From an uncultured Agrococcus sp. (lineage in GTDB: Bacteria; Actinomycetota; Actinomycetes; Actinomycetales; Microbacteriaceae): a stretch of 64,000 bases of DNA. A program made the position numbers and the translations under genes. The stretch spans positions 1-64,000 of the forward strand of contig NZ_CAMEFJ010000002.1 of NCBI RefSeq assembly GCF_945915485.1, given 5' to 3'. Under the pieces are notes generated by a model. That model did no database searches. It was not told the origin of the DNA and worked only from the letters and a program-made list of their open reading frames with translations. Within the stretch, counting starts at the first letter, position 1. Each line of letters begins with the position of its first letter. Shown here in pieces: positions 49,060 to 59,636 of the stretch.

Positions 49060-50847
49060 TTAGAGCGACCATTCCAGAATGTTGTGGATTACACCGGTCT
49101 GGTTCGGGTTGTAGAGGATGCCGTCAACGGTTCCGTTGTGGGCAACCAGACCCGGCGACTGGAAGAGCGGTACACCGTAGCCGTCTTCACGGGTGATCGT
49201 GTCGATCTCCGTCATGATCTCGAGCATGCGCTCCGGGTCTTCGATCAGCGTCTGCGACTCGTCCACGAGGGCGTCGATGTCGGAGTTGCTGTAGTTGTTG
49301 TAGTTTCCGCCGCCGCCGGTCTGCCAGATCTGCGGCAGGCTGGCGAAGCCGACACCGGGCGAGATCCAACCGAAGATCGCTGCGTCGTAGTCCTCGGAGC
49401 CGAGACGCGGCGACCACTCGGGGTCACCCTCGTCGACGATCACGAAGCCAGCCTCTTCAGCGCTCTGCTGGATGAGGCGGAACGCGTTGACACGGTTCGG
49501 GTTGTCCGCTGCGTACAGAATTCGGACTTCAGGGGTCTCGCCGTTCAGGAGTTCCTGAGCCGCCTCAATGTCGGGCTCATCGAACATCTCGTAGCCGTTC
49601 TCCGAAGTCGCTGCGACGTAGTCGTCACCGTTCGAGGGGACGTACATCTGTGAGTTCAGAATCTGCGCCTCGGGGTTCGTCGGCGTCACGATCGAGTCCA
49701 GGATCGCCTGGCGCGGGATCGTGTGCAGGAAGGCCTGGCGGATGCGCTCGTCCTCGAAGACGCCGCGGAAGCTCAGGTCGACGTGGTCGTACGAGAGCTG
49801 GTCACCCGTGATGATCTCGGCGCCGTTCGACTCGAGCGTCTGCACCGTGTTGGCGTCGGCCTGCGGTTCGATGATGTCGACCTCACCGTTCGCCAGCTGC
49901 TGGATCTGCGTGGAAGCGTCACCGATGAAGCTGATGATGAGCGTGTCGACACCGGGGGCATCGCCCTGCCAGTTCGGGTTCGCGCTGAACTCGATGTAGC
50001 CACCGTCGTTCGCCTGGAAGTCGCTCACAACGTACGGGCCGGCGGCCACGAGAAGTCCCTCGTCGCTCGGCATCTCCGTGATGGCATAGCCGTTGTTGAA
50101 GAACGAGCCGATCGCTTCGAGCGTCTCGTCCTCGTTGTAGCCGGGCTCAGCGTCCGTGAAGAAGTCCGTGAGCTCTTCAGCCGTCATGTCAACCTGGTCG
50201 GCGAACACGTGCGCCGGCTTGCCGAGCATGTTCACGAGCTCCCAGTCAACGTAGGGCTCGTCATATGTGATCGTCAGGGAGCGAGCCTCGCGGTCGATCT
50301 CCGGGAAGTCGGTGGTGTCCAGACCAGCCGTGGAGCCGGCGAGTGAGAAGTACGATGCGGGCTCCCCATCTGCGTCTTCACCAGCGAACCAGCCCGAGTT
50401 GATGACCCACGTCAGCAGCATGTCGTCGACGGACATCTCTGTTCCGTCGGACCAGACAGCGTTCTCGTTGAGCGTGTACTCGACCGTCAGCGGGTCCTCC
50501 GAGACCAGCTCGAACGAGCCATTCGTCTCGTCGCGGTTGCTCTCGATCTCGGCGTCAGCGTTGGCGCGAGTGTTCAAGAACGTACCCGGGCCGCTGCTGC
50601 CCCAACCGTTACCGGTGATGTAGTCGATCATCCCGTTGGTGTTCAGGTTGTGATCGGATGTGGCGCCGTTCAGCGAGTTCGCAGCGTTCGTGGTTGCGAT
50701 CGTGACAGTGCCGGACGTGGTGTCGTCGCCGTTGTCGTCGCCGTCACCGCCGCCATTGGTGGTGCAGCCTGCGAGAACGAGCGCAGCCGCCGCCGAAGCG
50801 GCGATCGTTGCGCTGAACTTACGGCTGCTCTTGAAGCGGGTGCTCAA
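49060..50847 (-). CDS. ABC transporter substrate-binding lipoprotein, family 5
   Basis: Lipobox LVLAGCTTNGG; SBP_bac_5-like sequence. Confidence 0.9.
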   Translation of the reverse strand: MSTRFKSSRKFSATIAASAAAALVLAGCTTNGGGDGDDNGDDTTSGTVTIATTNAANSLNGATSDHNLNTNGMIDYITGNGWGSSGPGTFLNTRANADAEIESNRDETNGSFELVSEDPLTVEYTLNENAVWSDGTEMSVDDMLLTWVINSGWFAGEDADGEPASYFSLAGSTAGLDTTDFPEIDREARSLTITYDEPYVDWELVNMLGKPAHVFADQVDMTAEELTDFFTDAEPGYNEDETLEAIGSFFNNGYAITEMPSDEGLLVAAGPYVVSDFQANDGGYIEFSANPNWQGDAPGVDTLIISFIGDASTQIQQLANGEVDIIEPQADANTVQTLESNGAEIITGDQLSYDHVDLSFRGVFEDERIRQAFLHTIPRQAILDSIVTPTNPEAQILNSQMYVPSNGDDYVAATSENGYEMFDEPDIEAAQELLNGETPEVRILYAADNPNRVNAFRLIQQSAEEAGFVIVDEGDPEWSPRLGSEDYDAAIFGWISPGVGFASLPQIWQTGGGGNYNNYSNSDIDALVDESQTLIEDPERMLEIMTEIDTITREDGYGVPLFQSPGLVAHNGTVDGILYNPNQTGVIHNILEWSL

Positions 50848-50996
50848 GGCTTGCCTCCTTGGATTCGTACGAGCACGTGGTTGTGCTCGATCAGTTACCC
50901 TCCAACTGTAGATCCGAGAAAGCCCGGTTTGGGTCCGAAATCCGGAAACGTTACGAAGCGGTGATCTTCTGTGTTATCCGGGCATCGCTTGCGGTA

Positions 50997-52814
50997 TTAC
51001 CGCCCAATTTCCCAGCCATAAGCATCTTGCCCGATGTACGGAGCCGAATCGGTCATCCCGGCCCCCACAATGGCATCGGTGTGCAGGGCGATCGCGGGCA
51101 CCTGGTAGAGCGGCATCCCCACGACGTCGGCGACGAGGTGCTGTTCGAGCTCGATCAGGACGTCAAGGCGGTTGTAGACATCCGCCTCCTGCATCGCGGT
51201 CGCGACGAGCCTGTCAACCTCCGGAGAGCTGTAGCCCGAATAGTTGCGTTCGCCGTCCGTGACGAATCGCGACGCGAGGTCTTCGAAGCTCCGCCCGCTC
51301 GTGGAATCCGTCGTCAGCGCGACATCCCAACTGTCGGGTTCCTCGAGCGCCTGCTGCCAGTCGTCCGTACTGCAGTCCTCGAGCGTCCACCCGCGTTCCG
51401 CCGCGGCCGACTGCATAACCTCGAACTGCATAGCCTGCAGCTCGGCACGCGGATCGAACAGCACGCACACGTCACGGTCGGTAATGGCCGCTCGATCGAG
51501 GAGATCCTCCGAGTCGTCCTCATCGAGCCCCGTCAACTGCGAGAAGCCCGACGTCTCGGCCGCGCCGGATGATTCCTCGTGGCTTGGATGGAACGTCCAG
51601 GTCATACGGCTCGTAACGCCCTCGATCGAGTCGACCGCGACGGCATTGACATCCGTGATGCTGATGGCGGAGAGGAAGGCCTGCCGGACGCCGCTGTTGG
51701 CGAACAGCATGTCGTTCTTACCGCCTGCGATGTTGAAGTCGATGCGCACGAATGACTCGGAACTCCCGCTCAGGGCACGGTACCCGCGCCGATCCATGTC
51801 GGCGATGGACTGCCAGTTCTGCACTGTGCTCTCGGGAATCGCCAGGTCGATCTGCCCGGAGCTGATGGCATTCATCATCTCGCCCGTGCTCTCGAACGGC
51901 ACGATCTGCACGGTCTCGGCGACCGCCCCGTTGCCCATCCTGTACTCCTTGTTGGGCTTGAGGGTCACCGCGCCAGAGGGATCGACGCTCTCCAGCATGT
52001 ATGGGCCGTTGCTGACCAGTGCACCCTCTGCCGGCTCGCCGCTGAGGGAGAACAGGTCCCTGTATGAATCGGCAAGTGCCGCAATGCGGACCTCGTCCCC
52101 CGTCGTGAACGCCTCCTTCACGGCGTGCTTCGCGACCATCGGATCCCGGATATCGAACGCGTGCTGCGCTACGACGTGCGCCGGCAGCAGCTGACGGATG
52201 CCGAGTTCCCACTCCAGCACCGGCTCCGAGTACTCGACGTCCATCGTGCGGTTGTCGCCGGCGAGCCGCGCAGGCTCCGTTCCGTATTGCATGGGCGACC
52301 ATGCGGAATCGAACCATGCGGCACCGGAAGGAACATCGAGCCTCCCGTCTCCCGCGACGTGCTCCTCCCTCTCGAACCCCTCGGGCGCGAAATGCTCCGA
52401 TGCCGCTGCCCAGGCCAAGATGAGGTCGGCATCATCGGCCGGCACGGCATCGCTCCAGGCCATGCCCTCTTCGAGCGAGTACCGCACGGTGAGGGGCGCA
52501 GTCTCTACGACGTCAACGGAGATGAACTCGGTGTTGAAGGTAACCGTCGGCACGGTGCGCAGCGCGATCGGCGTGTACATCAAGTTGCTCACGAGCTGCT
52601 CTGCGCTCGCAGCGGGCAGGAGAGGATTCCCGAGCGAGGCATCCTGCGCGTTCACGGTCGTTGCCGTGTCGAGCACGCCGATTCGGAGATTCGTGCCTTC
52701 GGCCACACGATTCATACCGATGCCCTGCGAGCAAGCTGAAAGCAACAGCGCGCCTACCGCCGCGAGCGCCACGATGGCAGACGACCGTCGCTTCACCCGT
52801 TGTCTGTTTCGCAC
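50997..52814 (-). CDS. Second family-5 substrate-binding lipoprotein
   Basis: VKRRSSAIVALAAVGALLLSACSQG; SBP_bac_5-like; the ORF track N-terminal extension is not credible. Confidence 0.85.
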   Translation of the reverse strand: MRNRQRVKRRSSAIVALAAVGALLLSACSQGIGMNRVAEGTNLRIGVLDTATTVNAQDASLGNPLLPAASAEQLVSNLMYTPIALRTVPTVTFNTEFISVDVVETAPLTVRYSLEEGMAWSDAVPADDADLILAWAAASEHFAPEGFEREEHVAGDGRLDVPSGAAWFDSAWSPMQYGTEPARLAGDNRTMDVEYSEPVLEWELGIRQLLPAHVVAQHAFDIRDPMVAKHAVKEAFTTGDEVRIAALADSYRDLFSLSGEPAEGALVSNGPYMLESVDPSGAVTLKPNKEYRMGNGAVAETVQIVPFESTGEMMNAISSGQIDLAIPESTVQNWQSIADMDRRGYRALSGSSESFVRIDFNIAGGKNDMLFANSGVRQAFLSAISITDVNAVAVDSIEGVTSRMTWTFHPSHEESSGAAETSGFSQLTGLDEDDSEDLLDRAAITDRDVCVLFDPRAELQAMQFEVMQSAAAERGWTLEDCSTDDWQQALEEPDSWDVALTTDSTSGRSFEDLASRFVTDGERNYSGYSSPEVDRLVATAMQEADVYNRLDVLIELEQHLVADVVGMPLYQVPAIALHTDAIVGAGMTDSAPYIGQDAYGWEIGR

Positions 52815-52947
52815 GTAGACCTCCCCAGCGCATGGTAGCAATCTCAGGCGCCGATCTCGTGCCCTGCAGCAGCCTCCCCTCTGCATCGCCTCGTGCCCTT
52901 CCCCCTCTCTGCCACCCCCATCCGCACGCCCTCTCCCCCGCTTCCAT

Positions 52948-53021
52948 GTCAACTTCTCGGTCGCCTGACGATGGGAAGGCGTTCTCACGGCGTGTCGCCG
53001 CCCAGCGACCGAGAAGTTGAC
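52948..53021. repeat. Family C inverted-repeat element, copy 2
   Basis: gtcaacttctcggtcgc/gcgaccgagaagttgac 17-bp perfect arms; 70-nt core 52950-53019. Confidence 0.9.
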
Positions 53022-53114
53022 GGCGCGTGGAGCGGGGAGTGAAGAACGCTTCTGTACGCATCGTTGACGAAGCGGGCCGACGAGATTGCTGATCTCAGCT
53101 CTTAGACTGTCGCT

Positions 53115-53516
53115 ATGACTCCCGCACTGCTGGTCTACGACGGTGACTGCTCCTTCTGCACTTCGTCGGTGCAGTGGCTCCAGGATGCTCTTCCGCGGTT
53201 TCCGAAAGCCGTGCCGTACCAGCACCTCGACCTCGAATCGTTCGGTCTCGACGAGCAGGACACCACCGCCGCCGCATGGCTCATCGACACACGCGAACCC
53301 ATGCGAATGTGGGCCGGCGCGGACGTCTTCGCGGCCATCCTGGCCGGCCAGCGGTCGCTGCCGACCGCGTGGGCGGGCCGCGCGCTTTCGCTGCCCGGTA
53401 TCCGGACGGTGGCCGCACTCGGATACCGAGTCATCGCCCAGAACAGGCACAAGCTGCCCGGGGGGACCCCTGCTTGCGCCCTTCCCTCCGGGCGCATATC
53501 GCGGGAATCCCTGTGA
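53115..53516 (+). CDS. DCC1-like thiol-disulfide oxidoreductase family
   Basis: LLVYDGDCSFCTSSVQWLQ; ATG after TAGACT. Confidence 0.9.
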   Translation: MTPALLVYDGDCSFCTSSVQWLQDALPRFPKAVPYQHLDLESFGLDEQDTTAAAWLIDTREPMRMWAGADVFAAILAGQRSLPTAWAGRALSLPGIRTVAALGYRVIAQNRHKLPGGTPACALPSGRISRESL

Positions 53517-54313
53517 TCGACAAACCGCGAGGCGGGCTCCCTCCCCTGCCCGTCCTACCGAAAGGCAAACGGCTCCGGCTCGGGCTCGAGATGACGGCCG
53601 TGCTCTTCGTCTCGCTCGGTGCCAGCGCGGTGTGGTCGATCATCAGCATTCTCGACGCGCTGACCCGAGAATCCCGGCTGAACGAGCAGCAGGTTGCGCT
53701 CAACCCTGCTCGCAGCGACCGTGAATGGCTCGACTTCCTCAACCAGTTCACCGGCCACGTGCTGGCCTTCGCACCCGTCCTGCTGGTCATCGTGCTGCTG
53801 TGGCAGGCATCGAAGCCGCGGCTCGGGCAGATCGGCATCGACGCGACCAAGCCCGGCCGCGACATACTGCTGGGTATCGGCCTCGTCGCGCTGATCGGCA
53901 TCCCCGGCATCGCCTTCTACTTCGCGTCGGTGTGGACGGGCATGAACCGGGTCATCGACCCCGGCTCTGGTTCTCCGTACTGGTGGTCGATTCCGATACT
54001 GCTGCTGGCGGCTGCACGCGCAGCCTTCGTCGAGGAGTTCATCGTGCTCGGCTACTGGTTCGAGCGAATGCGCCGCTTCGGCATCCAGCCGTGGCTCATC
54101 ATCCTGACCTCGAGCCTCGTCCGCGGCTCCTACCACCTGTACCAGGGCTTCGGCGGCTTCATCGGCAACGTCGTGATGGGGCTCGTGTTCGGTTGGATCT
54201 ACCAGAAGACCGGCAGGCTATGGCCGTTCGTGATCGCGCACTTCTTGATCGATGCCATTGTGTTCGTCGGCTATCCGCTCGTCGCGCACCTTCTGCCGCT
54301 ACCCAACGGCTAG
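53513..54313 (+). CDS. CPBP-family intramembrane protease
   Basis: FVEEFIVLGYWFERMRR, SSLVRGSYHLYQG, FVIAHFLIDAI; GTGA overlap with DCC gene. Confidence 0.9.
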   Translation: MIDKPRGGLPPLPVLPKGKRLRLGLEMTAVLFVSLGASAVWSIISILDALTRESRLNEQQVALNPARSDREWLDFLNQFTGHVLAFAPVLLVIVLLWQASKPRLGQIGIDATKPGRDILLGIGLVALIGIPGIAFYFASVWTGMNRVIDPGSGSPYWWSIPILLLAAARAAFVEEFIVLGYWFERMRRFGIQPWLIILTSSLVRGSYHLYQGFGGFIGNVVMGLVFGWIYQKTGRLWPFVIAHFLIDAIVFVGYPLVAHLLPLPNG

Positions 54314-54341
54314 CCCACGCCCCGCGGGACAGAGACGCTCT

Positions 54342-54418
54342 CGAAAAGCGGCACTATGCAGGTTTCGCACTGAGCAGCGGCGTTATTTGCCGATTCTGGC
54401 ACCCAACGCCGCCTCTCG
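54342..54418. repeat. 77-nt structured repeat, family D, copy 1
   Basis: About 64/77 identical to 54549-54625 by hand alignment, ungapped. Confidence 0.82.
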
Positions 54419-54548
54419 GCGCGTCTTGCTGTCTCGGCGGGTTCATCATGTGACGGGAGTGCGCGAGCAGGTCATATAGACGCACTCAGCATCCAGCACG
54501 GTCGACAGCGGCAGGCTCGCCAACCCACGCCGCTTCTCCGAAACGACT

Positions 54549-54625
54549 CGAAAAACGGCGCTAATTCGGATACGCACTGAGAGGCGGCGTTATTTGCCGA
54601 TTCTGCAACCTAACGCCGCCTCTCG
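54549..54625. repeat. 77-nt structured repeat, family D, copy 2
   Basis: Contains 14-bp perfect hairpin gagaggcggcgtta/taacgccgcctctc. Confidence 0.82.
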
Positions 54626-54690
54626 ATGCACCTGGTTCTCTGCTGCCAACCACCGCTGCAACGCACGACGCACGCATCCCCGTGCTGCGC

Positions 54691-54764
54691 GCCAACTTCT
54701 CGGTCGCTGGGCGATGACACGCCGTGAAAGCGCGCTCTCAACGCCAGGAGACCGAGAAGTTGGC
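54691..54764. repeat. Family C inverted-repeat element, copy 3 (opposite orientation)
   Basis: gccaacttctcggtc/gaccgagaagttggc; reverse complement aligns with copy 2. Confidence 0.9.
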
Positions 54765-54805
54765 ACGAGCGATGGAGTCAGCTATTCGAGTGTGAGCAGG
54801 TCAGC

Positions 54806-57634
54806 CTACTCGAAGGCAGACGGCGGCGGGCAGGCGCACACGAGATTGCGGTCACCGTATGCCTGGTCGACGCGGCCGACCGGAGGCCAGTACTTGCGCT
54901 GTGACTGACGGTTCGCTCCCGTGCCCGAGCCCGGGAAGACCGCGAGCGAACGAACGTACGGATGCTTCCACTCGCCGACGATCGTCTCGGAGGTGTGCGG
55001 CGCGTTGACGAGCGGATTATCGTCGGCGGGCCACTCCCCCGCGCCGACTCTGTCGGCTTCCTGCTTGATCGCGATCATCGCATCGATGAAGCGATCGAGC
55101 TCGCCGATGTCCTCGGATTCGGTCGGTTCGACCATGAGCGTGCCCGCTACGGGGAAGGACATGGTCGGTGCGTGGAATCCGTAATCCACGAGACGCTTCG
55201 CGACATCGTCGTTCGAGATGCCGGTCGCCTCCTTGAGCGGCCGCAGATCCAGGATGCATTCGTGCGCGACGAGTCCCTCGTTCCCCGTGTAGAGCACCGG
55301 GAAGTGCTCGGCCAGCCTCGACGCGACGTAGTTCGCCGCGAGCACTGCCGCGCCGGTCGCTTCGGTCAGGCCGGAACCGCCCATCATGCGGACGTACGCC
55401 CACGAGATGGGGAGGACGGATGCCGACCCGAACGGTGCCGCCGAGACGGGCAGGTCGCCCATCGTGACGCCATCCACAACTAGCGGCGCCTCTCGGGGAT
55501 CCCTGGGCAGGAAGGGAGCGAGGTGCGATTTCGCTGCAACTGGACCGACACCGGGGCCTCCTCCTCCGTGCGGGATGCAGAAGGTCTTGTGGAGGTTCAG
55601 GTGCGAAACGTCGCCGCCGATGTCGCCGAAGGTCGCGTGCCCCAGCAGTGCGTTGAGGTTCGCGCCGTCGATGTAGACCTGACCGCCGGCCTCGTGCACC
55701 GCGTCGCAGACCTGACGAACATGCTCCTCGTAGACGCCGTGCGTCGAGGGGTACGTGATCATGAGCGCAGCGAGGGATTCGCGGTTCGCATCGATCTTCG
55801 CGTGCAGGTCCTCCAGGTCGACATTGCCGTCGTCGTCGGTCGCCACGACCGCGACACGGAGGCCCGCGAGAACGGCCGAGGCCGCGTTCGTGCCGTGCGC
55901 GGACGCCGGGATCAAACAGAGGTCGCGGTGCTCATCACCTCGTGAACGATGGTACCCGCGGATAGCGAGCAGGCCCGCGAGCTCACCCTGGCTGCCTGCG
56001 TTGGGCTGCAGTGAGACGGTGTCGTACCCGGTCAGGGTTGCCAGCCAGCCGCCGAGCTGATCGATGAGCGAAAGCGTGCCGGCGGCATCCTCGAGCGGTG
56101 CATACGGGTGAATGCTGCCGAACTCGGGCCAGGTGATTGCCTCCATCTCGGTCGCCGCATTCAGCTTCATAGTGCAGGAGCCGAGCGGAATCATGCCGCG
56201 ATCGAGCGCGTAGTCCTTGTCGGCGAGACGTCGCATGTAACGCATAAGCGCGGTTTCGCTACGCACCGAGTTGAACGCCTCGTGGGTCATGAAGTCGCTT
56301 TCGCGCTCCATTTCACCCAGCGTGCCTGCGGCATCCGAGGCGACCAGGCCGAGAGCATCGAGCAGTTCCGAAACTCCCGTGTCGGCCCATTCCTCGTCGA
56401 GCGACACCTGGATGGTGTCCGCGTCGAGCGCATGCACGAGCACTCCCCTGTCGCGAGCAGACGCTGCGAGCTGCTCCGCGCGACCGGGAGCGCCGAATCG
56501 CATCGTATCGAAGAAGCTCTCGCTCTTGAGCGTGTACCCGGCGGCGCGGAGCGCGCCCGCAACTTCACGAGCGCTCTCGTGCACGGCTTCCGCGATCCGG
56601 CGAATCCCCTCCGGCCCGTGATACACGGCATACATCGATGCCATGACGGCGAGCAGCACCTGCGCGGTGCAGATGTTGCTGGTCGCCTTCTCGCGGCGGA
56701 TGTGCTGCTCACGCGTCTGCAGCGTGAGACGGTAGGCGGGCATCCCGTGCGCGTCCTGGGAGACGCCGACGAGACGACCCGGCAGCTGTCGCTCGAGCCC
56801 CTTGCGCACGGCGATGTAGCCCGCGTGCGGACCGCCGAAGCCCATGGGAACCCCGAAACGCTGGCTCGAACCGACCGCGATGTCCGCGCCGAGCTCACCC
56901 GGGCTCGTGATGAGGGCGAGAGCGAGCAGGTCCGCGGCGACAACGGCTTTGCCGCCCGCCTCGTGCACCCGCTCGATGAGTGGCGCGGGGTTCCAGATCT
57001 CCCCGGAAGCTCCCGGATACTGCACGAATGCGCCGAAGATGCCGTCCAGATCGACGTCACCCCGGAGATCCGCCTCGCGCAGCCGGATGCCGACCGCCTC
57101 TGCGCGGAGCCGCAGCAGCGCTTTGGTCTGGGGCAGGGCATTCTCGTCGACGAGGAACACGTCACCGCCGCGCTTCACGGCGCGACGCGCGAGCAGCATG
57201 GCCTCGACGACGGCCGTGCCCTCGTCGAGCATCGACGCGTTCGCGGTGTCGAGCCCCGTCAGGTCGGAGACCATGGTCTGGAAGTTCAGCAGGGCTTCCA
57301 GGCGGCCCTGCGAGATCTCCGGCTGGTACGGCGTGTAGGCCGTATACCAGGACGGGTTCTCGAGAATGCCCCTGCGGATCGCGCTGGGTGTGATCGTGCC
57401 GTGGTAGCCGAACCCGATCGCCGAGCGGCGGACCGTGTTCTGCGCGGCGATCTCGCGGAGCTCCGCAAGGGCGGCACGCTCCGACACGGGTGCGGTGAAC
57501 GGGGTGTCCTGCTGAATGCCTTCCGGAACCGCAACCGACATGAGCGCGTCGAGCGATTCGTAACCGACCGCGGACAGCATCGTCCGCCGCGCCGCATCGT
57601 CGATGCCGATGTGGCGCTCTGCAAAGCCCCGCAT
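54806..57634 (-). CDS. gcvP: Glycine dehydrogenase (decarboxylating), P protein
   Basis: [38 protein letters not shown]; downstream of gcvH. Confidence 0.95.
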   Translation of the reverse strand: MRGFAERHIGIDDAARRTMLSAVGYESLDALMSVAVPEGIQQDTPFTAPVSERAALAELREIAAQNTVRRSAIGFGYHGTITPSAIRRGILENPSWYTAYTPYQPEISQGRLEALLNFQTMVSDLTGLDTANASMLDEGTAVVEAMLLARRAVKRGGDVFLVDENALPQTKALLRLRAEAVGIRLREADLRGDVDLDGIFGAFVQYPGASGEIWNPAPLIERVHEAGGKAVVAADLLALALITSPGELGADIAVGSSQRFGVPMGFGGPHAGYIAVRKGLERQLPGRLVGVSQDAHGMPAYRLTLQTREQHIRREKATSNICTAQVLLAVMASMYAVYHGPEGIRRIAEAVHESAREVAGALRAAGYTLKSESFFDTMRFGAPGRAEQLAASARDRGVLVHALDADTIQVSLDEEWADTGVSELLDALGLVASDAAGTLGEMERESDFMTHEAFNSVRSETALMRYMRRLADKDYALDRGMIPLGSCTMKLNAATEMEAITWPEFGSIHPYAPLEDAAGTLSLIDQLGGWLATLTGYDTVSLQPNAGSQGELAGLLAIRGYHRSRGDEHRDLCLIPASAHGTNAASAVLAGLRVAVVATDDDGNVDLEDLHAKIDANRESLAALMITYPSTHGVYEEHVRQVCDAVHEAGGQVYIDGANLNALLGHATFGDIGGDVSHLNLHKTFCIPHGGGGPGVGPVAAKSHLAPFLPRDPREAPLVVDGVTMGDLPVSAAPFGSASVLPISWAYVRMMGGSGLTEATGAAVLAANYVASRLAEHFPVLYTGNEGLVAHECILDLRPLKEATGISNDDVAKRLVDYGFHAPTMSFPVAGTLMVEPTESEDIGELDRFIDAMIAIKQEADRVGAGEWPADDNPLVNAPHTSETIVGEWKHPYVRSLAVFPGSGTGANRQSQRKYWPPVGRVDQAYGDRNLVCACPPPSAFE

Positions 57635-57993
57635 CAGGAAGTCAGCTCCCCGTACGCGACCTCGTCGATGAGTTCGGGCTCTTCGGTGAAGCGTAGCTGC
57701 ACGAGCCAGCCGTCGCCCGTCGGGGAGGAGTTCACCAGTGTCGGATCGTCGGCAACGGTCTCGTTCACGGCAACGACTTCGCCTGCCGCAGGTGCGAACA
57801 ATTCACCAACCGATTTCGTCGATTCGATCTCGCCGATCGCTTCTCCGCCGGAGAATGTACTGCCGACTTCCGGCAGGTCGACGTAGACGACGTCACCGAG
57901 AGCGTTCTGCGCGTAGTCGGTGATGCCGACCGTTGCGACATCGCCTTCGAATCGGAACCACTCGTGGTCGGGTGTGTACTTGAGCTCAGCCAT
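57634..57993 (-). CDS. gcvH: Glycine cleavage system H protein
   Basis: [47 protein letters not shown] lipoyl motif. Confidence 0.96.
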   Translation of the reverse strand: MAELKYTPDHEWFRFEGDVATVGITDYAQNALGDVVYVDLPEVGSTFSGGEAIGEIESTKSVGELFAPAAGEVVAVNETVADDPTLVNSSPTGDGWLVQLRFTEEPELIDEVAYGELTS

Positions 57994-57995
57994 GG

Positions 57996-59090
57996 TTATG
58001 CCTTTCGCTTGTAGAAGGGGAAGTTGGTTGCTGCGGCCGGGATGCGCTTGCCGCGCACGTCGATCGCGAGTTCAGAGCTCTCAGCGGATGCCGGAGCAAC
58101 ATAGGCCATTGCGATGGGATGGCCGAGTGTGGGCGAGAGCGCCCCCGAGGTGACAACGCCGACGAGGGTGTCTCCTTCGTAGACTTCGTAACCGGAGCGA
58201 CCTGCGCGCCGGCCCTCAGCCGTCAAGCCGATCAGCACGGGAGCGTCCTGCTCAGGACCCCGCTCGACCGCTGTGCGGCCGACGAAGTCGCCATCCTTGC
58301 TCAGCGCTACGATTTTCCCTAGCCCCGCCTGTTCCGGTAGACGATCGGTCGTCAGCTCGTTCCCGTAGAGCGGCATGCCTGCCTCCAGACGGAGCGTGTC
58401 GCGTGCTGCAAGACCGCACGGGCGGAGTCCGTACTGTTCTCCCACCCGCTCGAGCGTCTCCCACAGCGATTCGGCGGCGTGTGCCGGTATGTACAGTTCG
58501 AAGCCGTCTTCTCCCGTGTAGCCGGTGCGCGCGATGAGCAGATCCTCGCCCTCGAAAATGGCCTCTACGACCCTGTAGTAACGCAGCGAGTCGAGTGGCT
58601 CCGATTCGATGCCGGCAGCTTCGATGATCGCCTGCGAGTTCGGGCCCTGGACCGCAATCAGCGCCGTGTCTTCCGACTCGTCGGTCACGGTCACGTCGAA
58701 GCTCGATGACCGGGTCTGCAGTGCGTCCAGGACGGCGGCGCGGTTACCGGCGTTCGCGACGACGAGGAAGTTCGTCTCGCCGAGTCGGTACACGATGACG
58801 TCGTCCACGATGCCACCCGAGTCGTTCAGCATGAGCGAGTACTTCGCACGGCCGACACTGATCGATGACAGCTTGCCTGCGAGTGCAAAATCAAGGAATG
58901 CGCCCGCATCGGCGCCTGCTACACGGATCTCGCCCATGTGCGAGAGGTCGAAGATGCCGGCCGAGGTGCGAACGGCCTCGTGTTCGGCGAGCTCCGACCC
59001 GTACTTCAGCGGCATGTCCCAGCCGGCGAAATCGGTGAAGGTCGCACCCAAGCGTTCATGCACGGATGCGAGCGGTGTCTTGTGCTTCAA
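57996..59090 (-). CDS. gcvT: Aminomethyltransferase, T protein
   Basis: TPLASVHERLGATFTDFAGWDMPLKYGS; ARTGYTGEDGFELY. Confidence 0.95.
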   Translation of the reverse strand: MKHKTPLASVHERLGATFTDFAGWDMPLKYGSELAEHEAVRTSAGIFDLSHMGEIRVAGADAGAFLDFALAGKLSSISVGRAKYSLMLNDSGGIVDDVIVYRLGETNFLVVANAGNRAAVLDALQTRSSSFDVTVTDESEDTALIAVQGPNSQAIIEAAGIESEPLDSLRYYRVVEAIFEGEDLLIARTGYTGEDGFELYIPAHAAESLWETLERVGEQYGLRPCGLAARDTLRLEAGMPLYGNELTTDRLPEQAGLGKIVALSKDGDFVGRTAVERGPEQDAPVLIGLTAEGRRAGRSGYEVYEGDTLVGVVTSGALSPTLGHPIAMAYVAPASAESSELAIDVRGKRIPAAATNFPFYKRKA

Positions 59091-59141
59091 CGGTCCTCCT
59101 GTATTTCGGAGTCCCCCTCAGTCACGTGCCACGGTACGACG

Positions 59142-59240
59142 CGCTCCAGAGTGGCCTGCCTGATGCGGTCCTGTGACCTGAGAGGTTAGCGGGGACGCAT
59201 GCTCCTTCGGTGCTCGTCTGAGACGAACTCTTCCGCATCG
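59142..59240 (-). ncRNA. Glycine riboswitch (single visible aptamer) upstream of gcvTHP
   Basis: Minus strand: GCGGAAGAGTTCGTC...GAGCACCGAAGGAGCA...CTAACCTCTCAGGTCACAGGACCGC...CACTCTGGAGC. Confidence 0.9.
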
Positions 59241-59273
59241 GCTGCTACGGCCTGTATGTGATTTTAGCCTCCA

Positions 59274-59636
59274 CTATAACCCGCGATGCTCGCTTCGGCT
59301 CGCGTCTTCCTCGCTCTCGTCGGCGAACTGCAGGTCACGGCGATACTGTCCGGTTCGATAGGCGCTGCGCGAGATCATCTGCGATGCGGTCGGGGTCGTG
59401 AGCAGCTGCAGCACCGCTACGAGCGCGAGCATCGACCATGCGACGGGCTCGCGCAGAATCAATCCCAGCCCTATGCAGATGATGACGATTCCCAACGATT
59501 GGGGCTTCGACGCAGCGTGCATTCTATTCAGAGAGTCGGGTAGCCGCACGAGACCGACTGCCGCCACGAGTCCCAGCAGAGATCCGAGGGCAATGCAGAT
59601 TCCGCCAGCGAGATTGAGCCAGTCTTCCGTGCTCAT
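59274..59636 (-). CDS. mnhG: Mrp-type Na+/H+ antiporter subunit G
   Basis: GLVRLPDSLNRMHAASKPQSLGI. Confidence 0.9.
   Translation of the reverse strand: MSTEDWLNLAGGICIALGSLLGLVAAVGLVRLPDSLNRMHAASKPQSLGIVIICIGLGLILREPVAWSMLALVAVLQLLTTPTASQMISRSAYRTGQYRRDLQFADESEEDASRSEHRGL

Noticed and set aside
52815-53450. N-terminal extension of the second SBP ORF
   Set aside because: Would precede the signal peptide, and runs through the family C hairpin and the DCC gene; start placed at GTG 52814
56108-57886. 592-aa + strand ORF opposite gcvP/gcvH
   Set aside because: Antisense shadow ORF of high-GC coding DNA; the opposite strand encodes clear GcvP and GcvH
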